Shown: positions 1 through 8,177 of the stretch, in pieces
How the letters are laid out: the number at the start of each line of letters is the position of its first letter
Position numbering within the stretch: position 1 is the stretch's first letter
Assembly (NCBI GenBank): GCA_964484325.1
Contig: CAZAEE010000013.1
Span: 1 to 31,398 of the forward strand
From: CAYLXX01 sp964484325
GTDB lineage: Bacteria; Patescibacteriota; Microgenomatia; UBA1406; GWC2-37-13
Direction: 5' to 3'
DNA: 31,398 bases
Position numbers and translations under genes: made by a program
The notes under the pieces: generated by a model
What the model saw: the letters and a program-made list of their open reading frames with translations, nothing else
Told to the model about the DNA's origin: nothing
Databases searched by the model: none

Positions 1-54
1 AACCGGCGACCTTCTCCTTGGGAAGGAGACATTCTACCGCTGAACTACCACCGC
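1..54 (-). tRNA. tRNA-Gly (anticodon CCC), 3' part cut by window edge
   Basis: On the minus strand the 5' acceptor strand GCGGTGG, the D arm (GTTC/GAAT with wobble) and the anticodon stem TCTCC/GGAGA fold normally. The loop TTCCCAA puts CCC at positions 34-36, which reads GGG glycine codons. The variable loop and the first half of the T arm (GCCGGTT) are present; the rest lies before base 1. A TATAAT box (minus strand, 69-64) sits nine bases before the mature 5' end. Confidence 0.93.
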
Positions 55-63
55 ATCTCTACT

Positions 64-69
64 ATTATA
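64..69 (-). promoter_or_regulatory. -10 box of the tRNA-Gly promoter
   Basis: A perfect TATAAT on the minus strand ends nine bases upstream of the tRNA 5' end. No good -35 is visible at 17 bases. Confidence 0.6.
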
Positions 70-100
70 CCTTGAGAAGTTGATTCTGAGAGTGATAAGA

Positions 101-412
101 TTACTTAAATTCTTTGAGGGTCTGATATGCCCAGTAGTATTTCGTCCGAAACGAGTTTGAAGGTGTATCATCTTTCAATGACTTAGCTAGTTTTCTTTTT
201 AGATTGGCAGTCTTGTATTCCTTATCGGCTTTGAGCTCTTGAGCTGTTTTCATGAGAGCCTGTGCTTGAATATCGCGCAGTGTCTCTGGTTTATTGGCGA
301 TGCCGAGAATGGCAGCTGCTAATGGCAGTGTGCTATCAGGTAACTGTGAAGCTACTTCAAATGCTATTCGCATTATACTATGTGTCTGTGGTTGTGTGTC
401 AGGAGTTCTCAT
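101..412 (-). CDS. Unrecognised small protein, 103 aa
   Basis: I do not recognise a family. The protein is soluble, alpha-helical in appearance and basic toward the C terminus (LKRKLAKSLKDD), with no signal peptide or membrane segment. The start is supported by an extended -10 (TG-G-TATAAT) whose last base is six bases before the ATG, the arrangement expected for a leaderless mRNA; there is no Shine-Dalgarno. It lies tail-ward of the LysM gene on the same strand, 33 bases after that gene's stop, but has its own promoter. Confidence 0.6.
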   Translation of the reverse strand: MRTPDTQPQTHSIMRIAFEVASQLPDSTLPLAAAILGIANKPETLRDIQAQALMKTAQELKADKEYKTANLKRKLAKSLKDDTPSNSFRTKYYWAYQTLKEFK

Positions 413-427
413 ACCTATATTATACCA
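413..427 (-). promoter_or_regulatory. Extended -10 promoter, leaderless type
   Basis: Minus strand TG-G-TATAAT, then six bases (ATAGGT), then the ATG at 412. The predicted transcription start coincides with the A of the start codon. Confidence 0.65.
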
Positions 428-445
428 TTTTAAGCCTAGAAGAAG

Positions 446-1045
446 TTATTGCTGAGGGATTTTGAGCGTAGTGCCTTCTTTTACGTTATTTGGGTCGGCG
501 ATACTGTTTGCTTGAGCGATCTTGGTCCAGGCATTGTTGTCGCCGTAGACTCTCAGGGCAATGTCGGAAAGTGTTTCGCCTGGTTGCACAATGTAAGTTG
601 TTCCAGTAGCAGTAACGGGACCTGTCATAAGACCAGTTCCAATTTCTCCTTGCACCGGCATTGTCGGGAGGGGAGTGACTGCAGGAAGTACGATAGTTTT
701 ACCGATATCAAGAGCATCAGGCGTATACAGATTGTTGGCTTTCATTATTTGTTGACCATATAGCTCATTCCCATACATTCTTTGGGCGATTGAGCTGACT
801 GTATCGCCTTCTTGAACAATATAGTTAGTGGGAAACTTCGGTGATGGTTTTGGTGTAGCTTTCTGAGAAAATGGCGTGGTTTTTTTTGCAGTTATTACCA
901 TAGGGGCATACTTATATACAGCATACACGGATGAGGTAATAAAAACTGCAAAGACAAAAAACCCCAGGAGCGACGTAATAAACTTTTCTTTAAGTGTTTT
1001 AAATACTAGTTCCTGATAATCTATAACCTTCGGATGTTTTGCCAT
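446..1045 (-). CDS. Membrane-anchored protein with two LysM domains
   Basis: The 199-residue protein has a short cytoplasmic N terminus, one membrane segment at about residues 24-46 and a Pro/Lys/Thr-rich linker at about 52-72. Two LysM domains follow, at about 75-122 (starting YIVQEGDTVSSIAQRMYG) and 151-197 (YIVQPGETLSDIALRVYG). LysM binds N-acetylglucosamine in peptidoglycan, so the protein probably tethers the membrane to the wall or helps wall remodelling; no catalytic domain is present. The ATG is 66 bases from the divergent polX start, so the two genes share a short intergenic region. No Shine-Dalgarno is visible. Confidence 0.88.
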   Translation of the reverse strand: MAKHPKVIDYQELVFKTLKEKFITSLLGFFVFAVFITSSVYAVYKYAPMVITAKKTTPFSQKATPKPSPKFPTNYIVQEGDTVSSIAQRMYGNELYGQQIMKANNLYTPDALDIGKTIVLPAVTPLPTMPVQGEIGTGLMTGPVTATGTTYIVQPGETLSDIALRVYGDNNAWTKIAQANSIADPNNVKEGTTLKIPQQ

Positions 1046-1111
1046 ATGATTTTTTAGGAAGGAGCGGTATAATTATGTTACATCATATCATAAGAATATA
1101 TTTTTGCAACA

Positions 1112-2896
1112 ATGAAAAAGGATCTTTATTCCAATGAAACAGTGGTTGAACTTCTTCGCTCAATCGCAGCAGCTTATGAGTTGAAAAACGAAAACAGATT
1201 CAAGATTGTGGCGTATGAGCAAGCAGCCGACTCGATAGAGCATCTAAGCCGAGAAATCAGAGATGTCTGGCAGGATGATAAGTTGGACGAGGTGCCGGGA
1301 CTTGGTCCATCCATAAGAGCATCGCTTGATGAGTACTTTAAAACAGGAAAAGTCAAACACTTTCAGCAAATCTTAAAAGATATTCCTCCTGCGGTTTTTC
1401 CCCTAATGAATGTTCCTTCAATTGGCCCAAAAAAAGCGTTTAAGTTAGTGACTGCCTTAAAGTTAAAAAACCCGACGACAGTTTTTACGGAGCTTCTCCA
1501 AGCAGCCTTAGCCGGAAAAATAGAACATCTGCCAACGTTTGGTAAAAAATCCCAAAACGAAATCATTTCCTCTTTGCAAATTTATGAAAAACACAAAAAA
1601 AGAGAAAAACGCATGCCACTACCAGTAGCGTTCTCGCTGGCTGAAAAATTTATTGATTACTTGAAACAGCAACCTCATATAGTGCGCGTTGACGCACTCG
1701 GTTCTCTGAGGCGGATGGTGTCAACAATCGGCGATATCGATCTAGCTGCCGGTGTGTCCGGCGGGATACTGAAGGATGTTGTTGATCACTTTACGGCGTA
1801 TAAAGATAAAATCAAGATAGATAATGCGGGTGACAATAAGGCTTCGATCATCGTTGTACCAAACATTCGAGTAGACCTGCGAGTTCAAGATATAAAAAAT
1901 TACGGGCCGATGCTCCAGTACTTCACGGGTAGTAAAAGTCATAATATTAAACTTCGAGAATATGCTCTTAAAAAAGGGTATTCGTTATCTGAACACGGCA
2001 TAAAAAAATTAAAAGGCACTCAAAAAACCATTCAGTTTGAGACCGAAGAGAAATTTTACGAATTTCTCGGACTACCCTACATTCCGCCAGAAATTAGAGA
2101 AGGGACAAACGAAGTTGATCTCGCTTTAAAACATAAACTGCCTCACTTAGTTGAACTGCCAGATATCAAAGGCGATCTTCACACTCACTCATCATACGAC
2201 TTGAAACCCTCTCATGACACTGGTAAAGATAGTTATGTTGATCTGTTACAAGAGGCAAAAAAGTACCATTATGAATATCTCGGTTTCACAGACCATAATC
2301 CTAAATTGAGCGATCTGACTCAAGAGGAAACGGTCAGCATATTAAAAAAAAGAAAGCACTTTATCGAGGATCACTGCACTAAAGTGTCTGGGGTTCACTA
2401 TTTTATCGGTCTGGAAACAGATATTTTACCTACTGGCAAACTGGCCTTTCCAGAAAAAGCCTTGGAGTATATCGATTTTTTAATCGTATCTGTTCATAGC
2501 TCATTTGGGATGGATGTTTCCAGTATGACAAAGCGCGTTTTAACAGCTCTTTCTCATCCAAAAGTCAAGATTCTTGGTCATCCAACAGGCAGATTGCTTG
2601 GGAAACGTTCCGGATTTGAACTAAAGTGGGCTAAGCTCTATGATTTTGTTGCCGAGCACGATATTGCTCTTGAAATCAACTCCTGGACCGATCGGCTCGA
2701 TCTGCCTGACTCGTTAGTTCGAGAAGCCAAAGATAAAGGAGTCAAGTTTGTTGTCGATACCGACAGCCACGCCAAAGAGCAAATGAACAACATGAAGTAT
2801 GGGGTATCAGTCGCTCGTCGCGGCTGGCTAACAAAACATGATATAATAAATACAAGAGGATACCATGATTTTAAAGACTGGATTTTATCAACGTGA
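1112..2896 (+). CDS. polX: DNA polymerase X with C-terminal PHP domain
   Basis: The 594-residue protein matches bacterial PolX, a gap-filling polymerase with a PHP 3'-5' exonuclease/phosphodiesterase domain used in base excision repair. Helix-hairpin-helix motifs appear at about 60-66 (VPGLGPS) and 101-107 (VPSIGPK). The polymerase metal site is GSLRRMVSTIGDID at 197-210 (Asp208, Asp210) with the third Asp in VDLRV (Asp255). The PHP domain from about 353 shows GDLHTHS, FTDHN, GLETD, VHSSF, ILGHPTGR and DTDSHA, so its metal ligands look complete. Length is close to the usual ~570. The upstream TATAAT at 1068 would give a leader of about 30 bases; another candidate -10 (TATATT, 1097-1102) lies nine bases before the ATG. 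lemA follows 15 bases after the stop. Confidence 0.95.
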   Translation: MKKDLYSNETVVELLRSIAAAYELKNENRFKIVAYEQAADSIEHLSREIRDVWQDDKLDEVPGLGPSIRASLDEYFKTGKVKHFQQILKDIPPAVFPLMNVPSIGPKKAFKLVTALKLKNPTTVFTELLQAALAGKIEHLPTFGKKSQNEIISSLQIYEKHKKREKRMPLPVAFSLAEKFIDYLKQQPHIVRVDALGSLRRMVSTIGDIDLAAGVSGGILKDVVDHFTAYKDKIKIDNAGDNKASIIVVPNIRVDLRVQDIKNYGPMLQYFTGSKSHNIKLREYALKKGYSLSEHGIKKLKGTQKTIQFETEEKFYEFLGLPYIPPEIREGTNEVDLALKHKLPHLVELPDIKGDLHTHSSYDLKPSHDTGKDSYVDLLQEAKKYHYEYLGFTDHNPKLSDLTQEETVSILKKRKHFIEDHCTKVSGVHYFIGLETDILPTGKLAFPEKALEYIDFLIVSVHSSFGMDVSSMTKRVLTALSHPKVKILGHPTGRLLGKRSGFELKWAKLYDFVAEHDIALEINSWTDRLDLPDSLVREAKDKGVKFVVDTDSHAKEQMNNMKYGVSVARRGWLTKHDIINTRGYHDFKDWILST

Positions 2897-2911
2897 AGGG
2901 GGTGATGTGAC

Positions 2912-3466
2912 ATGAATCTCACTTATATACTTATCGCTATTCTCGTTCTTTTCGTACTTTATTTTGTCATCACTTACAATACCTTAATTGTTTTAAAGAC
3001 GCGAATTCAAGAAGCTCTCGCTGGCATTGATGTGCAGCTTAAACGACGTGCTGACTTGATCCCCAACTTGGTTGAAACGGTTAAAGGCTATGCTAAGCAT
3101 GAAAAAACGGTTTTTGAAGAAGTGACCAAAGCCCGCTCTTCTCTTATGAAAGCCGGCAATCTTCAGGAAAAAGCCGCTGCCAACAATATGTTAACTGACG
3201 CATTAAAGTCACTCTTTGCTGTGGCCGAGAACTATCCTCAACTTCAGGCCAGCCAGAACTTTAAGGATCTGCAACAACAACTGGAGGACACAGAGGATAA
3301 AGTTGCTTACTCAAGACAGTTTTACAACAGCAACGTCATGGACTATAATGCCAAGGTACAGGTATTTCCTTCAAACATGATTGCTTCGATGTTTGGCTTC
3401 ACTCAGTTTGAGTTTTTTCAAGCCAACGAGCAGGACAAACAAAAAGTTCAAGTCAAGTTTGACTAA
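2912..3466 (+). CDS. lemA: LemA family membrane protein
   Basis: A 184-residue protein of the usual LemA length. One N-terminal membrane segment (about 4-25) is followed by the family hallmark YNTLIVLKTRIQEALAGIDV and KRRADLIPNLVETVKGY, then a long helical bundle ending in QVKVQFD-like residues. LemA proteins are membrane-anchored helical bundles of unclear biochemical role, very often next to HtpX-like proteases, as here. The start has one of the few strong Shine-Dalgarno sequences in the window (AAGGGGGTGATG, 2896-2907). htpX starts three bases after the stop, so the two are surely co-translated. Confidence 0.95.
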   Translation: MNLTYILIAILVLFVLYFVITYNTLIVLKTRIQEALAGIDVQLKRRADLIPNLVETVKGYAKHEKTVFEEVTKARSSLMKAGNLQEKAAANNMLTDALKSLFAVAENYPQLQASQNFKDLQQQLEDTEDKVAYSRQFYNSNVMDYNAKVQVFPSNMIASMFGFTQFEFFQANEQDKQKVQVKFD

Positions 3467-3469
3467 CCT

Positions 3470-4366
3470 ATGACCATTTATAGTCAGATTGCGGCCAACA
3501 GGGTAAAGACCTATGTAATTATAGGTATATTTATATTTCTCATGACGGGATTTTTTTTCCTGGTTGGTCAGTATGTAGGTTCACCACAAACGTATTTCTA
3601 TATTGGATTTATTGTGTCGCTTTTTATGTCGGTTGGATCGTATTTTTACTCGGACAAAATTGTTCTGGCAACCACCGGCGCGAAACCCGTCACAAAGGAG
3701 GACTACTTTGACTTTTATACTGTGACGGAGAATTTGTCGACAGCTGATGGTCTTCCAATGCCCAAAATTTATGTCATCAATGATCCAGCTCCTAATGCAT
3801 TTGCCACCGGTCGTGATGCGAAGCATGCAGTAGTCGTTGCGACAACCGGGTTATTGGCCCGGCTGAACCGCGCAGAAATTGAAGGAGTGATCGCTCATGA
3901 ACTTTCCCACGTGAAAAATTATGATATTTTAGTTTCAACTATAGTTGGTGTATTAGTAGGTACAATTGCCCTGATTGCTGACTGGTTGATGCGCAGTTTC
4001 ATGTGGGGTGGTTTAGGAAGAGACGATGATCGGGAGAATCGGAATCCATTTATGCTTATAGTTTTTATCATTGTGCTTATTATCACTCCAATTGTCGCCA
4101 CACTTATTCAACTGGCAGTCTCTCGCAAACGAGAGTTTCTGGCCGATGCCAGCGGCGCGTTACTCACGCGGTATCCTGAAGGATTAGCCCGTGCTCTTGA
4201 AAAAATTTCTTCAGATCCCCATGTTTTGCACACAGCTTCAACTTCAACCGCTCACCTTTTCATCGTCAATCCCCTCAAAAAAGGCCGCGTCGGCTCTATT
4301 GTTGCAGGCTTATTCAGTACACATCCTCCAATTGAAGAAAGAATAAGAATTCTAAGGAGTATGTAA
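3470..4366 (+). CDS. htpX: HtpX-type membrane zinc metalloprotease (M48B)
   Basis: The 298-residue protein is an integral-membrane zinc endoprotease that in other bacteria degrades damaged membrane proteins. The zinc motif HELSH is at 143-147, and the third ligand is probably Glu222 in REFLADA. Membrane segments are predicted at about 14-34, 42-60, 155-175 and 195-217, so the active site faces the cytoplasm. NAFATG (109-114) and the C-terminal THPP are also typical. It forms a two-gene unit with lemA, with a three-base gap. Confidence 0.95.
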   Translation: MTIYSQIAANRVKTYVIIGIFIFLMTGFFFLVGQYVGSPQTYFYIGFIVSLFMSVGSYFYSDKIVLATTGAKPVTKEDYFDFYTVTENLSTADGLPMPKIYVINDPAPNAFATGRDAKHAVVVATTGLLARLNRAEIEGVIAHELSHVKNYDILVSTIVGVLVGTIALIADWLMRSFMWGGLGRDDDRENRNPFMLIVFIIVLIITPIVATLIQLAVSRKREFLADASGALLTRYPEGLARALEKISSDPHVLHTASTSTAHLFIVNPLKKGRVGSIVAGLFSTHPPIEERIRILRSM

Positions 4367-4372
4367 GGATTT

Positions 4373-4885
4373 ATGGAAGTTGGTAAGAATAATTCTGAGT
4401 ATATACCTAATTTACTAGCCTCTTTTTTTACCAATGGAAACGAATACACACAAGCCGATATTGCCAAGGCTCAACTGTATTTACTTCAACATACAATAAA
4501 TAAAGAGACTGCTGGTTCATTACTTGCTCAAATTATTCTTGGCGAGGATTCTACTCATTGGGAGGCTAAAATGAACACATCTGATGAATGGCAGCCTATT
4601 TCTGAAGCTGATTTTACATCCAAATTAGATGAAGCTACAATTGTAGGTACGTCATATATTACAGCATATTGGATTACTACTGCTAAGGAAAATGGGTGTG
4701 AAATTACTGATTTCAAGGCAGCTTCGTTACTTGAAAATACATATAGAAATAAAAGGGAAAAATTAAGATTTATAACTGAAAGCGCTAGCATGGCCGAGGT
4801 AGAAGACGAGGTACTTCAGGCCATTGATACAAAGATTGCTGTTTTGACGTCACTTAGAACTGCATTAGATGAAGATCCTAAATAG
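4373..4885 (+). CDS. Unrecognised protein, 170 aa
   Basis: I do not recognise a family. The sequence is soluble, acidic and helical, with no signal or membrane segment, and the last ~45 residues look like an amphipathic or coiled helix (MAEVEDEVLQAIDTKIAVL). It begins seven bases after htpX stops and has no Shine-Dalgarno, so it is probably read through from the lemA-htpX transcript. Base composition is more AT-rich than htpX, which may mean a later addition to the operon. Confidence 0.65.
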   Translation: MEVGKNNSEYIPNLLASFFTNGNEYTQADIAKAQLYLLQHTINKETAGSLLAQIILGEDSTHWEAKMNTSDEWQPISEADFTSKLDEATIVGTSYITAYWITTAKENGCEITDFKAASLLENTYRNKREKLRFITESASMAEVEDEVLQAIDTKIAVLTSLRTALDEDPK

Positions 4886-4902
4886 TTATACACAAGATAG
4901 CC

Positions 4903-4911
4903 TGATATAAT
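4903..4911 (+). promoter_or_regulatory. Extended -10 promoter of asnB, leaderless type
   Basis: TG-A-TATAAT ends six bases (AGGGGT) before the ATG at 4918, so transcription should start at the A of the start codon. The hexamer at the -35 position (TAGTTA, 4883) is weak. Confidence 0.7.
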
Positions 4912-4917
4912 AGGGGT

Positions 4918-7557
4918 ATGTGCGGGATTGCTGGCTTTTACGGCTTCAAAAATGACACGCTTCTTAAAAAGTTCTCCAAGCAACTTGAACATCGCGGTCC
5001 AGATGGAGAGGGGTTCTATATCGATAAAACTGTCTCGCTCATGAACCGCCGTTTGGCGATTATCGATCGAGCAACCGGTAATCAACCAATATATAACGAG
5101 GACAAGTCGGTTGTTGTTGTTTATAACGGGGAAATCTACAACTATCTCGAGCTTCGGAAAGAGCTTGAAGAAGCCGGTCACACCTTTACCACTCAGTCTG
5201 ATACTGAGGTTATTGTTCATGGCTATGAACAGTGGGGTGAGCTGGGGTTTGATCGGTATAATGGTATGTTTGGCATAGCCTTGTATGATAAAAAAAAGAA
5301 AAAGTTATTCCTTGCACGAGATCACTTTGGTATTAAGCCTCTCTATTACACATTTTCCGGTAAAAAACTCCTGTTTGCCTCAGAAATTAGTCCATTGATT
5401 GACAGCGGGCTCATCAAAAAAGCTCCAAACGATAGAACACTGTATCGTTATTTGCGCTACCGGGTACATGATGATTCTCAGGAAACGTTCTTTGAAAACG
5501 TTTACAAGATTCTCCCGGGAGAAGTCATGGTTTATGATGGTAAAAAAGCCACTAAGTCTTTCTTTTCAAACCTGAAAGATGAGCTTGTTCGAGACTACAA
5601 AACAACGACCAATAAATCAGACACGGATGTTTTTAAAAAGAAACTTGTAGAATCAGTACAGATGAGGCTTGTGTCAGAGGTGCCGGTTGGGTCTGCATTA
5701 TCTGGCGGCATCGACTCCTCAACCATTGTTGCAATCATCAATCAACTGTTATCTCAGCACGTTAAAGAAACCGACTCAGTTGGCAACACGCAGCAGACGT
5801 TCTCGGCAGTATTTCCAGGTTCTTCAAACAACGAGGAAGCCTACGTTGATCTTCTCGTTTCTACAATCAAAAATCAGATAGAGTGTCATAAAATCTATCC
5901 AAAACAGGATGAGTTTTTCAAAGAGCTTGAAGAGTTTGTTGCCACGCAGGAAGAACCTACAATAAGTACTGGTCCGTATGCACAGTATAAAGTGATGGAG
6001 GAAGCACGCAACTTTGTAACAGTACTTCTTGACGGGCAGGGATCAGACGAGATGCTAGCTGGCTACTTACCTTACTATTTTGTATATCTGAAACAGCTCT
6101 GGCGAGAACAGCAATACCCGAAATTTTTCAAAGAGGTCCTATATGCTTGGGATATTATTTTTCCCTTTATCTGGCGGAAGATTAAACTTTTGACAGGTCT
6201 TACATCTTATACTGATGTTTCCCACGTTTTACATTATGATTTTTTTAATGAGTATCAGGATGAAGTTTTTTCTATCGAAAACAGTCACCTCAAAAAAAGA
6301 CTAGTTGAGGATATTTTTACCAATAGTTTACCCTCGCTTCTTCGGTATGAAGATAAAAACTCGATGCGGTTTTCACTCGAGGGACGCGTACCGTTTCTTG
6401 ACATTAACCTGTTAAAGTTTATTTTTACGTTAAGCGATGAAGCCATTATCAAAAACGGTTGGAATAAGTACATTCTTCGTGAGTCAACTAGAGATATTCT
6501 CCCGCCGAAAATCCGCAAACGCCGCAACAAAATAGGTTTTACGACACCTGAATATGAGTGGTTTATGAATCAAAAAGACAAAGTATATGCCATTTTTTTA
6601 AGTCAATCATTTGCTAGCAGAAAGTACTTTAACCAACAGAATGTGTTAAAACTTTTTCGAGCATTTATTGAGAAAAGGACAACTGATACCATGTTTTTTT
6701 GGCGTTTAGTAAATGTCGAAGTTTGGTTACGGATTTTTTTTGATGAAAAAAAACCTACAGCATCTCTTCATTCTTATCGGAACGCGCTTGTTGCCAATGA
6801 GGGTAAATCGCTCGCTTTACCGATAAATTCTGCCCTATACTATCGATTCCCTATCTTAACTGACCCAGTTGAGCGTGGACAAGATATTAGAGTACTGTTA
6901 GATGAAAGTATTCGTCGGATTATTCCTAAAATTGCCCGCAGCACTAAACATAAAAAACTTTTGAAAAATAAATGGTTTGTGGTGGTCTCTGAAAAAATAG
7001 TGGCCATTTCCCAAGGCCGCTCGTACTTTATCTGGGATATAAGACCTTCATTTATAGCCACCTATTTGTCAAAGTTCGTTAAAAAAACTCCGTATGGCAT
7101 CGGATTGGGTAGTCCCTGGACCATGCAGATAGCGATCAGTGAGGTAGGTTTGCCTAAAATATTGTTTGCCTCGTTTCTCTCAATGTTGACGAAGCCGTTT
7201 GGCAAGAAAGGGACATTCTATCGAATCGTAGGTCAAGAAGTGGCCGCCATCGATGGCCCGACCGAGTATTCACTGTACCCCTCAAATGTATCAGCAAAAC
7301 TCGGTCCCAAAAATCCGCAGAAAGAAGCTGAAAAATTAACATATTATATAAAGGAACATCTGGATCCAAAACTGCTGACAACGTTTGGCGGTGTTGCAAT
7401 CATTGACGCTAACGATTTAGGCCGTAATGTTTTGGGAAATGCCTCCTCATATGATAACGTAACAATTGAGAACATTTTTCAGGATAATCCTTTAGGTCAA
7501 GCGACAGAACAAACTCCGCTTGCAATTGTATTTGAGCAAAAGAGTACTAAAATATAG
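4918..7557 (+). CDS. asnB: Asparagine synthetase (glutamine-hydrolysing) fused to a CofE-like gamma-glutamyl ligase domain
   Basis: The 879-residue protein has three parts. Residues 2 to about 185 form a class II glutamine amidotransferase (nucleophile Cys2 in MCGIAGF; RGPDG at 26-30; GEIYN at 71-75). Residues about 200-610 form the AMP-forming synthetase, with P-loop SGGIDSS at 262-268, GQGSDE at 373-378 and EGRVPFLD at 488-495. The usual AsnB ends near here (~550-620). Residues about 636-873 instead resemble the coenzyme F420-0:L-glutamate ligase family (PF01996): KTPYGIGLGSPWTMQIA (723-739), AIDGPT (777-782), AKLGP (793-797), IIDANDLG (828-835) and DNPLGQATEQTP (856-867). The frame is uninterrupted, so this is a true fusion in the sequence. 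The synthetase function is well supported. The substrate of the C-terminal domain is unknown, since nothing else here suggests F420 use. Confidence 0.9.
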   Translation: MCGIAGFYGFKNDTLLKKFSKQLEHRGPDGEGFYIDKTVSLMNRRLAIIDRATGNQPIYNEDKSVVVVYNGEIYNYLELRKELEEAGHTFTTQSDTEVIVHGYEQWGELGFDRYNGMFGIALYDKKKKKLFLARDHFGIKPLYYTFSGKKLLFASEISPLIDSGLIKKAPNDRTLYRYLRYRVHDDSQETFFENVYKILPGEVMVYDGKKATKSFFSNLKDELVRDYKTTTNKSDTDVFKKKLVESVQMRLVSEVPVGSALSGGIDSSTIVAIINQLLSQHVKETDSVGNTQQTFSAVFPGSSNNEEAYVDLLVSTIKNQIECHKIYPKQDEFFKELEEFVATQEEPTISTGPYAQYKVMEEARNFVTVLLDGQGSDEMLAGYLPYYFVYLKQLWREQQYPKFFKEVLYAWDIIFPFIWRKIKLLTGLTSYTDVSHVLHYDFFNEYQDEVFSIENSHLKKRLVEDIFTNSLPSLLRYEDKNSMRFSLEGRVPFLDINLLKFIFTLSDEAIIKNGWNKYILRESTRDILPPKIRKRRNKIGFTTPEYEWFMNQKDKVYAIFLSQSFASRKYFNQQNVLKLFRAFIEKRTTDTMFFWRLVNVEVWLRIFFDEKKPTASLHSYRNALVANEGKSLALPINSALYYRFPILTDPVERGQDIRVLLDESIRRIIPKIARSTKHKKLLKNKWFVVVSEKIVAISQGRSYFIWDIRPSFIATYLSKFVKKTPYGIGLGSPWTMQIAISEVGLPKILFASFLSMLTKPFGKKGTFYRIVGQEVAAIDGPTEYSLYPSNVSAKLGPKNPQKEAEKLTYYIKEHLDPKLLTTFGGVAIIDANDLGRNVLGNASSYDNVTIENIFQDNPLGQATEQTPLAIVFEQKSTKI

Positions 7558-7563
7558 GCATAT

Positions 7564-7869
7564 ATGCCACGCTCTGTCGAATATCCGTTTCCAGATGTCA
7601 AAATCGCACCGATTCATTCAAGTAGTGAACAACCCGGTAGAAGGTCTTTTTCAATCGTTCTTGAGAAGGAGCCAAAGATTTTAGTGGCCCAACAAGGTTG
7701 TCATACATGTCCGCTATTTCTAGTCCTAAGAACTGATGCATATCCTTCCCAGCCGTGTACAGGTATTCGAGGCGGAAGAGTAGCAACTGCAGTACTGGCA
7801 CATGTTACAGCTGAGGAGATGGTCCAGGCGTTATGCGGAATTTCACAAATAGTAGTCGATCAAGTATAA
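7564..7869 (+). CDS. Unrecognised small Cys-containing protein, 101 aa
   Basis: No family recognised. Four cysteines (46, 49, 65, 91), including a CxxC in GCHTCP, could bind a metal, or the pair could be redox active. There is no signal or membrane segment. It starts six bases after asnB stops and ends 10 bases before gatC, so it fills the gap exactly. A possible promoter (TTGTAT 7526, TAAAAT 7548, 16-base spacer) lies inside the end of asnB. A 67-codon frame on the other strand is less likely because of this spacing. Confidence 0.55.
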   Translation: MPRSVEYPFPDVKIAPIHSSSEQPGRRSFSIVLEKEPKILVAQQGCHTCPLFLVLRTDAYPSQPCTGIRGGRVATAVLAHVTAEEMVQALCGISQIVVDQV

Positions 7870-7870
7870 T
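7842..7870 (+). promoter_or_regulatory. Promoter of the gatCAB operon
   Basis: TTCACA (7842-7847), a 17-base spacer and TATAAT (7865-7870) make a near-consensus sigma-70-type promoter. The ATG of gatC is nine bases after the -10, leaving a leader of about two or three bases. The promoter lies at the end of the preceding gene. Confidence 0.7.
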
Positions 7871-7879
7871 TTCTTCATA

Positions 7880-8173
7880 ATGAACAAACCCCTTTCAGTA
7901 AAAGATATCGAGCACTTGGCTAACCTTTCAAATCTTCAAGTTGATCCACATGAAGTTGAGTCGTTGTCTAAACAGCTTGAAGAAACGATTGAGTATATCG
8001 AAAACTTAAACGAATTAGATACGCAATCTGTTTCCGAAAGTGTTCAAAGTGAGCGCACAAATATTAATTTTAACGATGGAGAGAAAAATGCTCGCCAACT
8101 GTCTCAAAAAGAGGCCTTAGTTAACTCGAAAAAGACTAAGGGTGAGTATTTTGTCGTGACAAGAGTAATTTAA
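7880..8173 (+). CDS. gatC: Asp/Glu-tRNA amidotransferase subunit C
   Basis: The 97-residue protein has the GatC pattern: KDIEHLANLSNLQV at the N terminus, LSKQLEETIEYIENLNELDT in the middle and a C-terminal FVVTRVI. GatC wraps around GatA and joins it to GatB in the complex that converts Glu-tRNA(Gln) and/or Asp-tRNA(Asn) to the amide form. It is first of the gat operon, with gatA starting four bases after its stop. Confidence 0.93.
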   Translation: MNKPLSVKDIEHLANLSNLQVDPHEVESLSKQLEETIEYIENLNELDTQSVSESVQSERTNINFNDGEKNARQLSQKEALVNSKKTKGEYFVVTRVI

Positions 8174-8177
8174 AAAT

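Noticed and set aside
7598..7801. Minus-strand 67-codon frame opposite the small Cys protein
   Set aside because: The plus-strand frame fits the asnB-gatC gap exactly and matches the direction of both neighbours.
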